Origin: Terfezia claveryi
Taxonomy: Eukaryota > Ascomycota > Pezizomycetes > Pezizales > Pezizaceae
NCBI GenBank assembly: GCA_015179025.1
Contig: WHUX01000051.1
Coordinates: forward strand, 62,001 to 126,000
Length of the DNA stretch: 64,000 bases
Reading direction: 5' to 3'
A program made the translations under genes and the position numbers. Below the pieces are notes generated by a model, which ran no database searches, was not told the DNA's origin, and saw nothing but the letters and a program-made list of their open reading frames with translations. Below, piece after piece: positions 32,329 through 42,553 of the stretch. Positions within the stretch are counted from its first letter, which is position 1; every line of letters begins with the position of its first letter.

Positions 32329-33393
32329 TCAAAAACCAGATTGAAAAAGGAATGCCACCCCTCCGTCCTCCTCTCCCTCCCTCTCCTCCTCCTCCTCCTC
32401 CCCCCCCACCTGCGCTGCCGGCGCCCTCCTCACCCCGAAAAAGTAATTCCCGACCCTCTCCCCCCCAGTTACCTTCTTCCACCCCCACCCCGGCACATAT
32501 ACACACCCCATGACCCTAACCTCGCCATCACTCCTCCAGACCTCACTCCCACCAGCTACCCTCCTCCCCTCCATCTCCCCCAGCCAGCGCCTAATCTCCT
32601 CAACATCCACATACCTCGCCCACTCATGTGTCCCCCAGGGCACGGCCCTGAGGATCCCCTCCGCGAGTATCTTCGTCGTCAGATATGCGACTGGATGCCT
32701 TGCAATCGTCGATCCAATGAGCCATCCCCCCGGTTCCACTCTCTCCAGACATGCATGCAGGAACTCTCGCGGCGAGGGTACATGCTCCATGACTTCCATT
32801 GCTGTGATTACATCGAATCCTCCCTCACCAGTATGCAGGTCGTCAATCGTGGTGTTCAAATACCTCAATCTCCCGCCCTTCGCCAGCGCAGGGTCTTGGC
32901 GCAGATGCTGTCTTGCAATCTCAAGCACGGCAGGGGCGGGGTCGATGCCCAGGACGGATTTCGTGCTGGGAAGGCGGGCGAGGGATTCACTCAAAATGCC
33001 GCCACCGCAGCCGACATCGAGATATCGAAATCCTCTTCTTCCTCCCCCTCCTCCTCCTCCTCCTCCTCCTCCTCCTCCGGCGGCTTTCACACCCCCAGTG
33101 GAAGAGGAAGATGAAGATGAGGCAAGACAGTGCTTTATAAATTGGATCCGCAAGGGGTTCATCAAGTGCAGTATCCTAGAGGACCCGTTCGAGTCCCACC
33201 ATGTAGACGCGAGGGAGGTGAAGTGCGATATTTCATGTGGGTCGGCCGATGATGTGGTGGTGGTGGAGTGTGGTCGTGTGAAGGAGACATTGCGGGGGGA
33301 GGATCGGTGGAGTATATGCGGGAGAAGGCGATTGGGGCGGGAATGGAGGAGGCTGCGGAGAGGTGTTGATATTGATGGTGATGGTGGAGGCAT
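32329..33393 (-). CDS. COQ3: Coq3, mitochondrial ubiquinone O-methyltransferase
   Basis: One exon, 354 residues. Coq3 performs both O-methylations of ubiquinone (coenzyme Q) biosynthesis on the matrix side of the inner mitochondrial membrane. The first 45 residues are rich in Arg/Ser/Pro/His with no acids, as in a mitochondrial presequence. Then come HFTSLASTWWDSNG and LHLMNPLRIQFIK, both typical of UbiG/Coq3. SAM motif I is YLDVGCGGGILSESLARL, and DVITAMEVMEHV is motif II/post-II. Two homopolymer runs, Ser and then 13 Gly, sit just before motif I; they come from a (TCC/CCT)n microsatellite and are not a family feature. The C-terminus is a Glu-rich tail of low complexity. Confidence 0.92.
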   Translation of the reverse strand: MPPPSPSISTPLRSLLHSRPNRLLPHILHRSSPRNVSFTRPHSTTTTSSADPHEISHFTSLASTWWDSNGSSRILHLMNPLRIQFIKHCLASSSSSSSTGGVKAAGGGGGGGGGGGGGRRGFRYLDVGCGGGILSESLARLPSTKSVLGIDPAPAVLEIARQHLRQDPALAKGGRLRYLNTTIDDLHTGEGGFDVITAMEVMEHVPSPREFLHACLERVEPGGWLIGSTIARHPVAYLTTKILAEGILRAVPWGTHEWARYVDVEEIRRWLGEMEGRRVAGGSEVWRSDGEVRVMGCVYVPGWGWKKVTGGERVGNYFFGVRRAPAAQVGGEEEEEEREGEEDGGVAFLFQSGF

Positions 33394-33768
33394 TGTTTGT
33401 TGTGGGTGGCTGAGAGGTGCGCTGAGGTTCGGCGGGATGGGTGCAATATATTGATATCCCTATGGTACGTCAAAAACCACTGCCGAGTAATATATATATA
33501 TATACGTCGCATTAAAATTGATATCAAATTCCCTCCATAAATATACTTAATTCAAGAAGCCAAGGTACATGAACAGAAAAAACGAGTTACGCCTGGATTT
33601 TTTCCACTATCTGCTCCTAAATTTTCACAACAAACTTCAACCTTCCCCAGTGCAGTATATTATACCCAGCCAGGCCATCTCTCACCCACCACCCACCTCA
33701 CACCTCACCCAACACCTCACCCCACACCTCACCCCACACCTCACCCCACACCTCACTCCCTACACATC
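33394..33768. repeat. COQ3-GPT2 spacer with CCTCACCCCACA repeat
   Basis: A run of about five 12-bp units (CACCTCACCCCA type) lies at roughly 33690-33757, directly against the 3' end of the acyltransferase gene. An AT dinucleotide tract is at 33489-33502. There is no gene here. Confidence 0.6.
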
Positions 33769-36406
33769 TCACTTCCTCTTTCTAATCTCCACAATATCCG
33801 CCTCAGAATCAACACTAACTCCCGTCTCGCTTCCTTCATCCCCATCCCTCTCCTCCTCACCCTTCAAATCATACTCACTCTCACTCTTCCTCCTCGCCCT
33901 CTCCCTCCTCCTCTCCGTGAACTTATCCCCAATACTCGTCACCATCGCATCCGCCTCGGTCCCCCCCGCATCCCCACCGGCCCCCTCCCCCCTCTCCTTA
34001 TCCGACATCGCCGACAACTTTGCAAATGCTCCAAAATCATGTCTTCCACTATTACTCCTACTTCTTGCTCTACTAGCCGGTCTACTTGCAAACAGCGCAA
34101 TATTAGACAAGTTCCCAAAACTCTCATTTCTCGGGATTAAATGCGACCCAGACTTGTGCGCGTTGGGAATATTATTGTCCACCAAATACGAGTAATCTCC
34201 CGATCCCGGATGGACATATACATCCGGCGGCTGGTATCCCTGGGTTGTATAAGTCAATCCATATTGATACTTCTCCTTCTCGCCAGCTGCCTGAGAATGC
34301 TCCTCGATGAGCGGGTTGGCCAGAAGCCTGGTTTCTTCGAAATCAGGGAACACTTCTGGCCCAAGGGTATTGATAACCTCTGTAACCTCCAGACTCAACT
34401 CCTCCCTTCGCTTCCTAAGCTTTTCCAATGAGTTGGCGCTGCTAGGCTTCAAACTAAGCAAAAGCGGTCTTAGGCTCTTGAAGATATCCATCCCAACCTC
34501 ACCGAACCTCAAAGAAGAGAAAGTAATTGTGGGGAACAGAATCCAGCCAATAATCGGAACTGACCACAGTGGCAACCAAGCCGGAGCAAACCCAAAGATG
34601 CGGTGCTTATAAGTCCAGTACACCAAGATGATGACATAAACCTGATAAAGAATCGGAGCGAACGCCATAGCTACAAGGAGCTTCCACGTGGCAATGACAT
34701 CCCGTCCCTGAATCTTGACAGTACTCGCCTTCAATGCCTCCTCTGCCTTCTTGACACTGATGACCTTTGCGGCGATAAAGACTGGTGCAAACATGATACT
34801 ACCAGGAAGAGCACCAAGACCCAATAGGACCAGTTTCCATAGGCGGTAGGTCAACATCCACCATATCTGGGGCAGTGAGAACTTGGCATACTCCACTTGG
34901 TGATCCCGAAGATTCATGAGGCGGAGCTCGCGGTTATAAGCAGTGACATTAGCACGGAGTTTAATAATTCGGGGGTCGTCCTTGAACTGCGTATAAGCGG
35001 AGGCGAGGCGGCGGTTGAGTTCCATGACCATAGGTAGAGGAAGTTTGCGGTGGATAGGCTTATAGAGACGCCGGACAGCTTGGATCACCTGCAATTGCAT
35101 TAGCATGATATTTAGAGGCACCAGACAGCTTGGATCACCTGTAATTGCATTAGCTTGAAATATCATCATCGTAAGGTTATCCAAATATAACACACCATAA
35201 GTGTATCATAATCCGGGCTAGTAACTGTCACTGAAACCAAACTGTGATACAGAATCTCCAAAAGCTGTTTAACTGCCTCCCTCCTTTCACCCCTCCTGTA
35301 CTGCTCCACCAACTCCTCAGGAACATCCAGCGGGGATCCGAATTCAATGACTGCTCGCGACCTAAACTTATGTGCATGGAAGTAATTCATCCCACATGGT
35401 ACAATCTTCAACTCACACTGAGGGTTGGCTGCTAGAGCTCCAAGAGCCATAATAGCCACACCCGCTACTCAACAGTCATTTATTTGCTTTCCGGGAATAT
35501 AAGACTGAACGTACCTTTCAACGGCAACAACTCCGTCCTATCATGACTCCCTCCCTCCGGGAAAATCCCTACGCAACCCCCTTCATTCAATCTCTGAAAC
35601 ACTGCATCATAAACCTGCGTCTGATCGACCTTCGGCGCAGCCTTGTACTTCGAGCCCCTCCCATCATCCCCATCATATGTCACCTGTGATTCCCATGGGC
35701 CACCCTTGAACTCCTTCTTCAAAATCAATTCCTCGTCACTAATCACCTCTGCGACCTCCCCACTTGCTGCACCAGCTTTCTCCTGTCCCTTGATCGTAGG
35801 GAGTACAATCAACCCAGACTGAGATGTCTCTTGTGTGAACTTTGTCCCTACTCCATACACATGAAGACGCCCGTCTCTGGTGGTGACGTCGGGCATGTAG
35901 ATCCTGCCAGTGCCCGGCTTGGTCATATCAAGAGCTCGAGCCACAGGGATGGCGCCAACGGACCGAGAGAACCAGCCAATAAATTTGCGACGCATAGACT
36001 TTTCGGCAACGAGGAAGCAAATGCGGCGTTTGGCTTCGGCACGAACCACACGCATAAGGATAAGGGGGTCGACGAACTATAGATAAAAAGAAAGTATCAT
36101 CATTATCATGTCCATAGGGAGTAGAATAGCTCAAGTTGAAAAGCTCAACTCACCTGGTTGGCATGAGGGGCAGCAACAAAGATAACTGGTCCTCTTCTTG
36201 GAATACGGAACGATCCACGAGGATGAACCTCTCTGAAAAACAAGTCCACAAGAACTACCCGCCCAGACAAACACTGTTAGCATCTTCATTCCCATTCCCG
36301 TACTCCTATGCATCTCCGTACCTGAGAACAACCACAGCAAAACATCATATGTCCAATTCACCATCGGCTTGAACTTCGCCGGCTGAGAGACATTTTGCCC
36401 TGGCAT
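33769..36406 (-). CDS. GPT2: Glycerol-3-phosphate/DHAP acyltransferase (Gpt2/Sct1 type)
   Basis: Model: exons 36406-36322, 36254-36154, 36076-35515, 35464-35196 and 35088-33769; 778 residues, all phases consistent. It catalyses the first acylation of glycerolipid synthesis in the endoplasmic reticulum. The start leads into a membrane segment (WTYDVLLWLFS), then FREVHPRGSF and the PlsC acyltransferase block APHANQFVDP formed across an intron junction, with FPEGGSHD as the glycerol-phosphate-binding motif and IVPCGMNYFHAHKFRSR as block IV. Three or more hydrophobic spans follow the catalytic region, and the tail is Ser/Arg/Glu-rich as in yeast Gpt2/Sct1, where it is phosphorylated. Which of the two yeast paralogues it equals cannot be told. 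The 3' splice site before the last exon is duplicated (see findings). Confidence 0.9.
35074..35162 (-). repeat. 50-bp duplication covering a 3' splice site
   Basis: GACAGCTTGGATCACCTG followed by AATTGCATTAGC occurs at 35074 and again at 35124, an offset of 50 bp. On the coding strand each copy contains a branch-like GCTAATGC, a CAG acceptor and the first 19 bases of the last exon. Only the copy nearer the exon (CAG at 35091-35089) keeps the frame. Confidence 0.8.
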
Positions 36407-37121
36407 GATGCCGAAAAATGTATACTACTAACTCCAGTCCAATATTTGATGTACTGAATATAGCTCCTCCTCCCCCTCTAGAGGGAATCTTATAAACGAA
36501 ATGAAACAAAGGTAGCGATCAATTGGAATGACGGACGATGTGGAGGTTGGGCCCCCTTGACTTGCCGGCGAGCCGCTATGGGTGATAAATGTTACACGCG
36601 GTGAAAACTGAAGACTCCCTTTGCAGCCTTCGGTATAATAAGGATGGCGAGTTTTTCTTGCTTGGATTTTGGAATGATGGCAGCAATGATTCAGTGCTTG
36701 TTTCTCCATCCCCAGGGAATTTGTATGTTTTTACAAATGACAACTACGGATACAGGGGAAATAATCAGGTGGACGTCCCCGCTCGCTCCCAATATCAGGG
36801 TTAGATGAATGTTTCGCCCGGAATCCCATTTCGATACAGCGGTTGATTGAGGGATCGATCCTTGCCATGTGGGCAGATCTCCGATAGACGCAATATACCG
36901 GTATATCCAAACAGGTTTCTGCGGGCTCAGGAACATCTGAATAAACACTTTCATGTGAAATGCATCTCATCACGTGGCTTCCATTCCCGCCAAGACCTCT
37001 TCGCAGCTCCCGACTCTCCAAGCTTTCCCCCGGGAACATCCCACTGCCGATCCGAGCTATCTCAATCCTCACGCCGTGACCTAGGTTACCTCCCCCAGCG
37101 CCTCAATCGCATCCTGTCACA

Positions 37122-37581
37122 ATGCCCGGCGAAAAAGTCTTCCGCCTACCTCCCCTCCCCAAACTTCGCATCCGTCGGCCAAACAAGGAAGCCTCGAACC
37201 CTTGCCTCGGCGTCATGACGGCCGTACTCGGATGCTGGGCCTCTAAGGGTCATCAGTCCGGGATTGAGGGGTGTGGGAGGCTGGAGGAGGCGTTGAGGGT
37301 TTGTATGGATACTGAGGTGAGGATAACCCTTTCGATACCGAAGTTGGGGAGGAAGGAATATGAAGGAATTGTGGGTGGTAGGATATTACAGGGTGTATAA
37401 GAGGTGGACATGGATGCGGATGTGGAGGGCAAGAGCATGAATATACATACCAGATCTAAATTAGAATGCTAACCGGCCTATGATATACCCACAGAAACCC
37501 GCTGCACCCCGCAAGTCAACTATCAACTACCATCTTTCTCGGCTATACCCGAAGCTCATTGGCCCTCACAAGCGAAAGTAG
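37122..37581 (+). CDS. MRP10: Mitochondrial ribosomal small-subunit protein Mrp10 (mS37)
   Basis: Model: exons 37122-37316 and 37495-37581, 93 residues. Mrp10 is a twin CX9C protein that is part of the mitochondrial small ribosomal subunit. The start MPGEKVFRLPPLPKLRIRRP is family-like. Both cysteine pairs are exact CX9C: CLGVMTAVLGC and CGRLEEALRVC. After a 178-bp intron (GTGAGG..CAG) exon 2 gives STINYHLSRLYPKLIGPHKR, the highly conserved tail. An unspliced reading would lose this tail. The gene is divergent from GPT2, with 715 bp between starts. Confidence 0.92.
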
Positions 37582-40500
37582 GGTGCTTCGTCTGGAGGTG
37601 GGTTAATTGTTCGCTATCAAAAGTAGGAAGGACCTGTAAGAGCAATTGGTTAGAAGGAGTCACGCAGGAGGAATGGTGGGTACCGAATTAACTTCACCAA
37701 AGCCGAGGGCTTAGGAGGGAAGAGGGGGAAGATCTTCCTAACGGAAAGGAGTAATTAATCCGTGTATACAACTACCTACGTTCTCTATCTCGAAACGAGA
37801 GAGACAGGAGGGGAGCAAGCGAGCCACATGCACAGACTCGACTCGCCTAAACCATCTAGTACAAAAAAGAGGTAGACTATACTGGCGTTATTTTTTGGGT
37901 TATTTTTGTTTTTCATATTTACATGTATACGGAGTAGTTATCACATTAGTAGTGTTGGGGGAGGTGAAAGTGCACGTGACAAAACTACCAAACCAACTTA
38001 CCTAACTGGGCATTAGCCAGTTTAGATAGTTGAGACTAGACTAGTAAGGTTAAAACCTTCAGATCCACCGTGCCAACCAGACTACTACCACCACTTCTTC
38101 AACGAATGACAGGATTATGTCACAGACCTTCTACAGCACTCGTTAGCTGACCGGTTGCACTGTCGGATGCTGTAGCTATCTACCGTGATTGGGATTTGCT
38201 GGGCATATCTCAAGCGCATATCCACGGAAAAGGCATGTACATACAGTAAATACCCTTCTTCACAATGCCCCAATCCCCTGAACACCCCACCCCCGACAGT
38301 AGTGCTTGGTTTGGCGGGGGGCTTGTGCCAACCAGACTATCGGCAAAAATGTTTCTAATAGCTGATATAGGGACCTTTCACTTCCCGCACGGCAGCTGAG
38401 CAAGCATGGAAGAATGCATGGCGTGCTGGATTGAACGCATTTCCTACCATATCCAAGACATCATCAGACTTGAGCGTGGAATTGAATAATCTGGGGGACA
38501 ACCTGCTATGAAAAAAGATAAAGAGCACTGGATTACAATCCGCCGTGAGTGGCACCTCCGCATTCAGGAGACAAGAGTACATGGTCGCTCTTTCAATGCG
38601 CAACTGCCGGATTGCCAGCCAAGTATGTTCCATATCTTAAGTCTCTTCTTGGTATTCGAGAAGTTGTCGATCTGGAAGATCTTAACACTGATGTAAGGAG
38701 GTAGGTATATGCCGGAGATTGACCAAATTGTCAGTGTGATCTGATCGATATCGTGATCTCAGCTGGTCCTAAAGGCCGAAGAAGGCCCTCAGAGATGGTG
38801 TTCAGAAGCGTGGTAGGAAACCAGGGCCTCGGACATATAAGGTGTGCTTCATGCCGCTATCAACACCTGGTGTTGGGAAGGGGGTACCAGCGTGTGAGGT
38901 GGGTGAGGGGCGAGGGCATTAGTTGCATATTGAGACCAGGTGAGTTGCCTGGCAAAATAAGTATTGAACACTGGCAGCGTCAAAGTAAATTGAGGTGAGA
39001 GAAAGGAGACCATAGCTGAGACCCTATCCATAAATATGCGTGAACGCCATGCAAATGCAACTCCCGGATAGAAAAGGGAAAAGTCGCGCCTCCTTACAGA
39101 GTACTTCATGCTTTTTTGGCAGGCTGTATAAAACTACATATACCACCTTCCAAGTCCATATACCCATAAACCTCTCGGGCCAATTTATTTTGAGGTCAAT
39201 CAAAGCCAGGAGTACAGTGACTGTTACGGTATAGTCTATCTGTACACAGACTTAAAGCTAGGTAGCCAAAAAAACCCATACGCTGCATAAAAGGCCTGAG
39301 CATGCAGCGCGCTTGATCAGATTTAGCTACGTAAATGTAAGACATGCATACAGCTGCATAATGCCGTATCGTTTTCTTGCCAGTGCAGAACAACGGATAT
39401 TGCAATTCCCCTGACTAGCTAATATCAGAGCTGATAATAACACTTGTGGAATACAACTGGAAATTGTACTTAAAAAAGCCGGTCTGAGAATTAGGTTGCA
39501 AACAAGCTGTCTTGCGAATTATTTGCCTTATGCAACTACCGGTTTAGTGAAGCTTATTACCGACCTGACAGAGTGTGGGCATTTTTCTTTTAGTTTTTTT
39601 TGTGGTACAGTAAGTCAGTACTCGTATTAATAGTATATATTATATCTTTCATGCCTCTGCTTGTTTGGGCTGTGTGATGATGTCTGCCTCTATAACAGGG
39701 TCATGCACTGACTGTTGCCTTCGCCCTGGCCCCCAGCGAATCTCTTGAATGACTTCCTTGACCAGCCATAAGAAGATATACCATGCGACAAGAGAAAATA
39801 TCAGAAAATCAAAGTTCCCTTCCGTAGCACAATAGGATCCAATGTATTAATCAAATCGGGGGCCCGTAAGAAGACCGGGCGAATATTTGCTATGGTGCAC
39901 GTCAGGTTGGTGAATCGGCTTCGTTGCCGGATGGGCTGGTCATTAGAGTGATTGGGTGCGTGGGCCGGGCCGGGCCGTATTGCTGACCCGAACGGCCCCT
40001 GAAAGATGGCTCCTGCGACATGGAATCATATCAGATTCAACGCACAAACAGCCGTTCTCGCAAAACCCCAAAGAATGGAAGGACCTAGACCAAGCGATCT
40101 AGGTTAAACAGGAACGACGGGAGAATTCATGGGAAGCAATTGAAGCCCTTTTTCACGCTTCTGTACAGGTGCCTCACCCCCCAAAAGCCTACTCATGACA
40201 CTTGGTTTTCTTAACAGCACATTTCTGGTTTATATATTCTCCCTTTGCATTTCACGACACTTGTTTCGCCGAGATTTTCCGTCTGTCGTCAATTTCGTCT
40301 TCCACACATCATTTGGTTTCAGTTTACTTCTCGTACTTTTTGTCTCTGTATATCTGTCGGACCTGATAGATTAACTTTGCCTTGTCCTGAATCCATCCGG
40401 ACTTCCGGATGGCTCCCTACGGGGCCAAGACCGCATATGAGTATTGAGTAAATAAAAATAATTGGCAACGAAGTTGCCAATTTTAAATTGGAACGAAGTT

Positions 40501-40664
40501 TGTTTTTATTTCACTAGACATCTTGCACGCTAACGCAATCTTGGTGATAGTCTTGGCACGAGGTCAGCCACGTGATTAGAGGGCAGCCACGTGATTAGTG
40601 CTAACAAGCACTCCGCTCGCTCGCTCTCACTCGCTAGCACAAACTACAGCTTCAAGCACTAATC
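37582..40664. other. Gene-poor region
   Basis: About 3.1 kb with no recognisable gene. A minus-strand frame at 38355-38633 has some coding character (DDVLDMVGNAFNPARHAFFH) but no family I can name. TAGTCTGGTT copies lie at about 38066-38082 and 38310-38339, both reversed. A short palindrome (ATTGGCAAC...GTTGCCAAT) is at 40463-40483. Confidence 0.4.
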
Positions 40665-41030
40665 ATGAACTCGCACCAAATCAATCCTGTTGCTTGCTCA
40701 AGGTGTCGAACACCTTTCGATCCAAAAGCATGGACATCTACACCAACAGGTGATAGATGGAGGACCTGTGATCACTGCAGGGTTGGAAAACGCATTGTTA
40801 GGTTAACGGGAAGTTTTTCAATTATTTTATTGGATTCATTGACCTCTTAGCTAATACTATATATAAATCTGTAGAGTAAACGATGAGAAGAGCTTGAGCG
40901 ATAGCAGCAGAAACCTACTCAACAACAACTGGTAAAGCCTCCCCAACTATTACAGAATACCCAACTATTACAAAATATCGAGGCCTCAAATCAACCAATA
41001 GACCAATTAGAGGATATCAGGTACACATGA
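40665..41030 (+). pseudogene. Zinc-cluster/coiled-coil protein pseudogene
   Basis: Exon 1 (40665-40796) encodes a Cys-paired start: CSRCRTPFD and then RWRTCDHCRVGKR. A plausible intron (GTTAGG to TGTAG, 40797-40874) leads in phase 0 to SKR-stop-EELER-stop-QQKPTQQQL and a Gln/Leu-rich helix ending at a TGA (41028-41030). The frame stays open apart from two stops. One stands where an Arg codon CGA would fit (TGA) and one where Gln CAG would fit (TAG). Small proteins with CxxC...TCxxCR followed by a charged coiled coil are common as TE-associated or orphan ORFs in fungi; I cannot assign a function. Confidence 0.5.
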
Positions 41031-41111
41031 CAGATATTATACCTTATGCTAGAAACTGCCATTAATAGATTCAACATTAGGATTGAAAATCCACTGGAAT
41101 TGCCTTCGCAG

Positions 41112-41315
41112 CCTCTAAATATGTGTGAATTCATGCATTCGCGCCCTCAGTATATATGTATGAATTCATGTATTCGCAGCTTCTAAATATGTGTGAATTC
41201 ATGCATTCGCGCCCTCAGTATATATGTATGAATTCATGTATTCGCAGCTTCTAAATATGTGTGAATTCATGCATTCGCGGCCTCAGTATATATGTTTGAA
41301 TTCACGCATTTGCGG
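41112..41315. repeat. 68-bp tandem repeat, three copies
   Basis: Units starting CTAAATATGTGTGAATTCAT begin at 41115, 41183 and 41251, an exact 68-bp period. Each unit is itself two diverged halves around GAATTCATGYATTCGC. Copies 1 and 2 are nearly identical; copy 3 has several changes near its end. Confidence 0.85.
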
Positions 41316-41593
41316 CGGCCTACAACCTAGCTGACAGGAAGCACGGGATGCAACCTGCCTGACAGGAAGCATGGGACGCAGAAAATTACCACCACCTAAA
41401 TGATAGGAAGCTACATGATGCACATGAAGATGTCGTACGGCCTGACGCAAATTTTTTTTTGCTGATGCAAGTGGATGGGAGAAATCTACAGTTATGACTA
41501 TCATCTTTGTGCCCTGTCTCTACAATTGAATTAACAAGTAGAAAAAGTCAAGGGTTCTAGCGGAATGCAGCACTTTGGTGTTTGAAACTGACA

Positions 41594-41676
41594 GTAGGCA
41601 TAGCCCAGTGGTAAGTTCTTTACTTTACGGTTATGTTTACTTATTGAGGGCCCAAGTTCGAATCCCAGTGGAGGCA
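41594..41676 (+). repeat. tRNA-derived SINE-like head (A and B boxes)
   Basis: TAGCCCAGTGGTAAG (41601-41615) matches the Pol III A box and AGTTCGAATCC (41655-41665) the B box, with near-canonical spacing. The flanks do not form a good acceptor stem and the anticodon arm is not clear, so a working tRNA is unlikely. An unrelated body follows, ending in a 16-bp perfect inverted repeat at 41745-41760 and 41824-41839 (GCTCCAGTTCACTATA and its complement). Confidence 0.5.
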
Positions 41677-42329
41677 AGAAGTTAATTGCCTTAATATCAT
41701 TGGAAGGACGAGGGAGCAGGGTTATCGGGTATCCATTCCTTAATGCTCCAGTTCACTATATCTCTACCAAACCACAAGTCTACAACGAGGGCGACCTAAG
41801 AAGTAGTGTGATGGCGCTCGGAGTATAGTGAACTGGAGCAACTCGTTTTACCTTTTGACTGACATAAGTGTTTTTTTTGAATTTTTCTATGAAATGGCAA
41901 GCTTATATGAGCCATTAAATATGACTAGCTATCAATCATCTTTGCCCGAGTAGTGATCGTTGCCAAATCAGGGGGACTACATCGTCGTCAACCTCAGTTA
42001 CCTTGTAAAATATAATTCGCCAGGACCCAATCCGAACTATTATTATCAGAGAAAGGGCGGCTGAGTGTCAGGTAAGTGCTTATTACATACATTGATTGTT
42101 ATATTTTCCCCAATCCGCATACCCCCCCACTCCTTGCTCCCTGCGTATGTTCTATTACTTATGGGCTGTCTGGACCTCTCCTGGCCTTGCATTACGAATA
42201 ACTGTATTCTCTACTACTTTGTTCATGTCAACTCACGCTGATATGGCCCAACCTGCCTCAAATACCTCCTATACACATGCTTCTCCCTCCTCCGCAAGCA
42301 CCGAGCGGGCAAAAACAGCTCTCTGACTT

Positions 42330-42455
42330 TGAGAACGGAAAATTGTTTTTGCATGGAGATATTAACAAATCGCAAACTATATTGGTCTATCAAAACCTAC
42401 TGTGCATGGCTTCATCAAGCGTTATATAGAGCGTGGGACCATGAGAATTTGGTAT
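42330..42455 (+). pseudogene. Tc1/mariner transposase remnant (HTH region)
   Basis: Fragments in two frames read GKLFLHGDINKSQTI and then GLSKPTVHGFIKRYIERGTM, the pattern of the N-terminal helix-turn-helix of Tc1/mariner transposases (G.s...IA..lgis..TV...i.ry...G). A frameshift lies between them and no catalytic DDE region follows before the ECM31 gene. Confidence 0.5.
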
Positions 42456-42553
42456 ATAGTTTACATGCATGATAAATCTTAAACAGCAGCGTATAAGCCC
42501 GCCCAAATTGGCGTTGCTAAAAGGTCTCCGCTCTACTTCTCTTTGGCACTAAT

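Noticed and set aside
32510..33454. 314-residue plus-strand frame
   Set aside because: Antisense to COQ3, which has a full methyltransferase fold on the minus strand.
38355..38633. 92-residue minus-strand frame as a gene
   Set aside because: Some coding-like character but no recognisable family, no neighbouring exons and no supporting splice sites.
41112..41315. CRISPR-like array
   Set aside because: Contiguous 68-bp tandem repeat without unique spacers, in a eukaryotic genome.
41594..41676. Functional tRNA gene
   Set aside because: A and B boxes are good but the acceptor and anticodon arms do not pair convincingly; kept as a SINE-like head.
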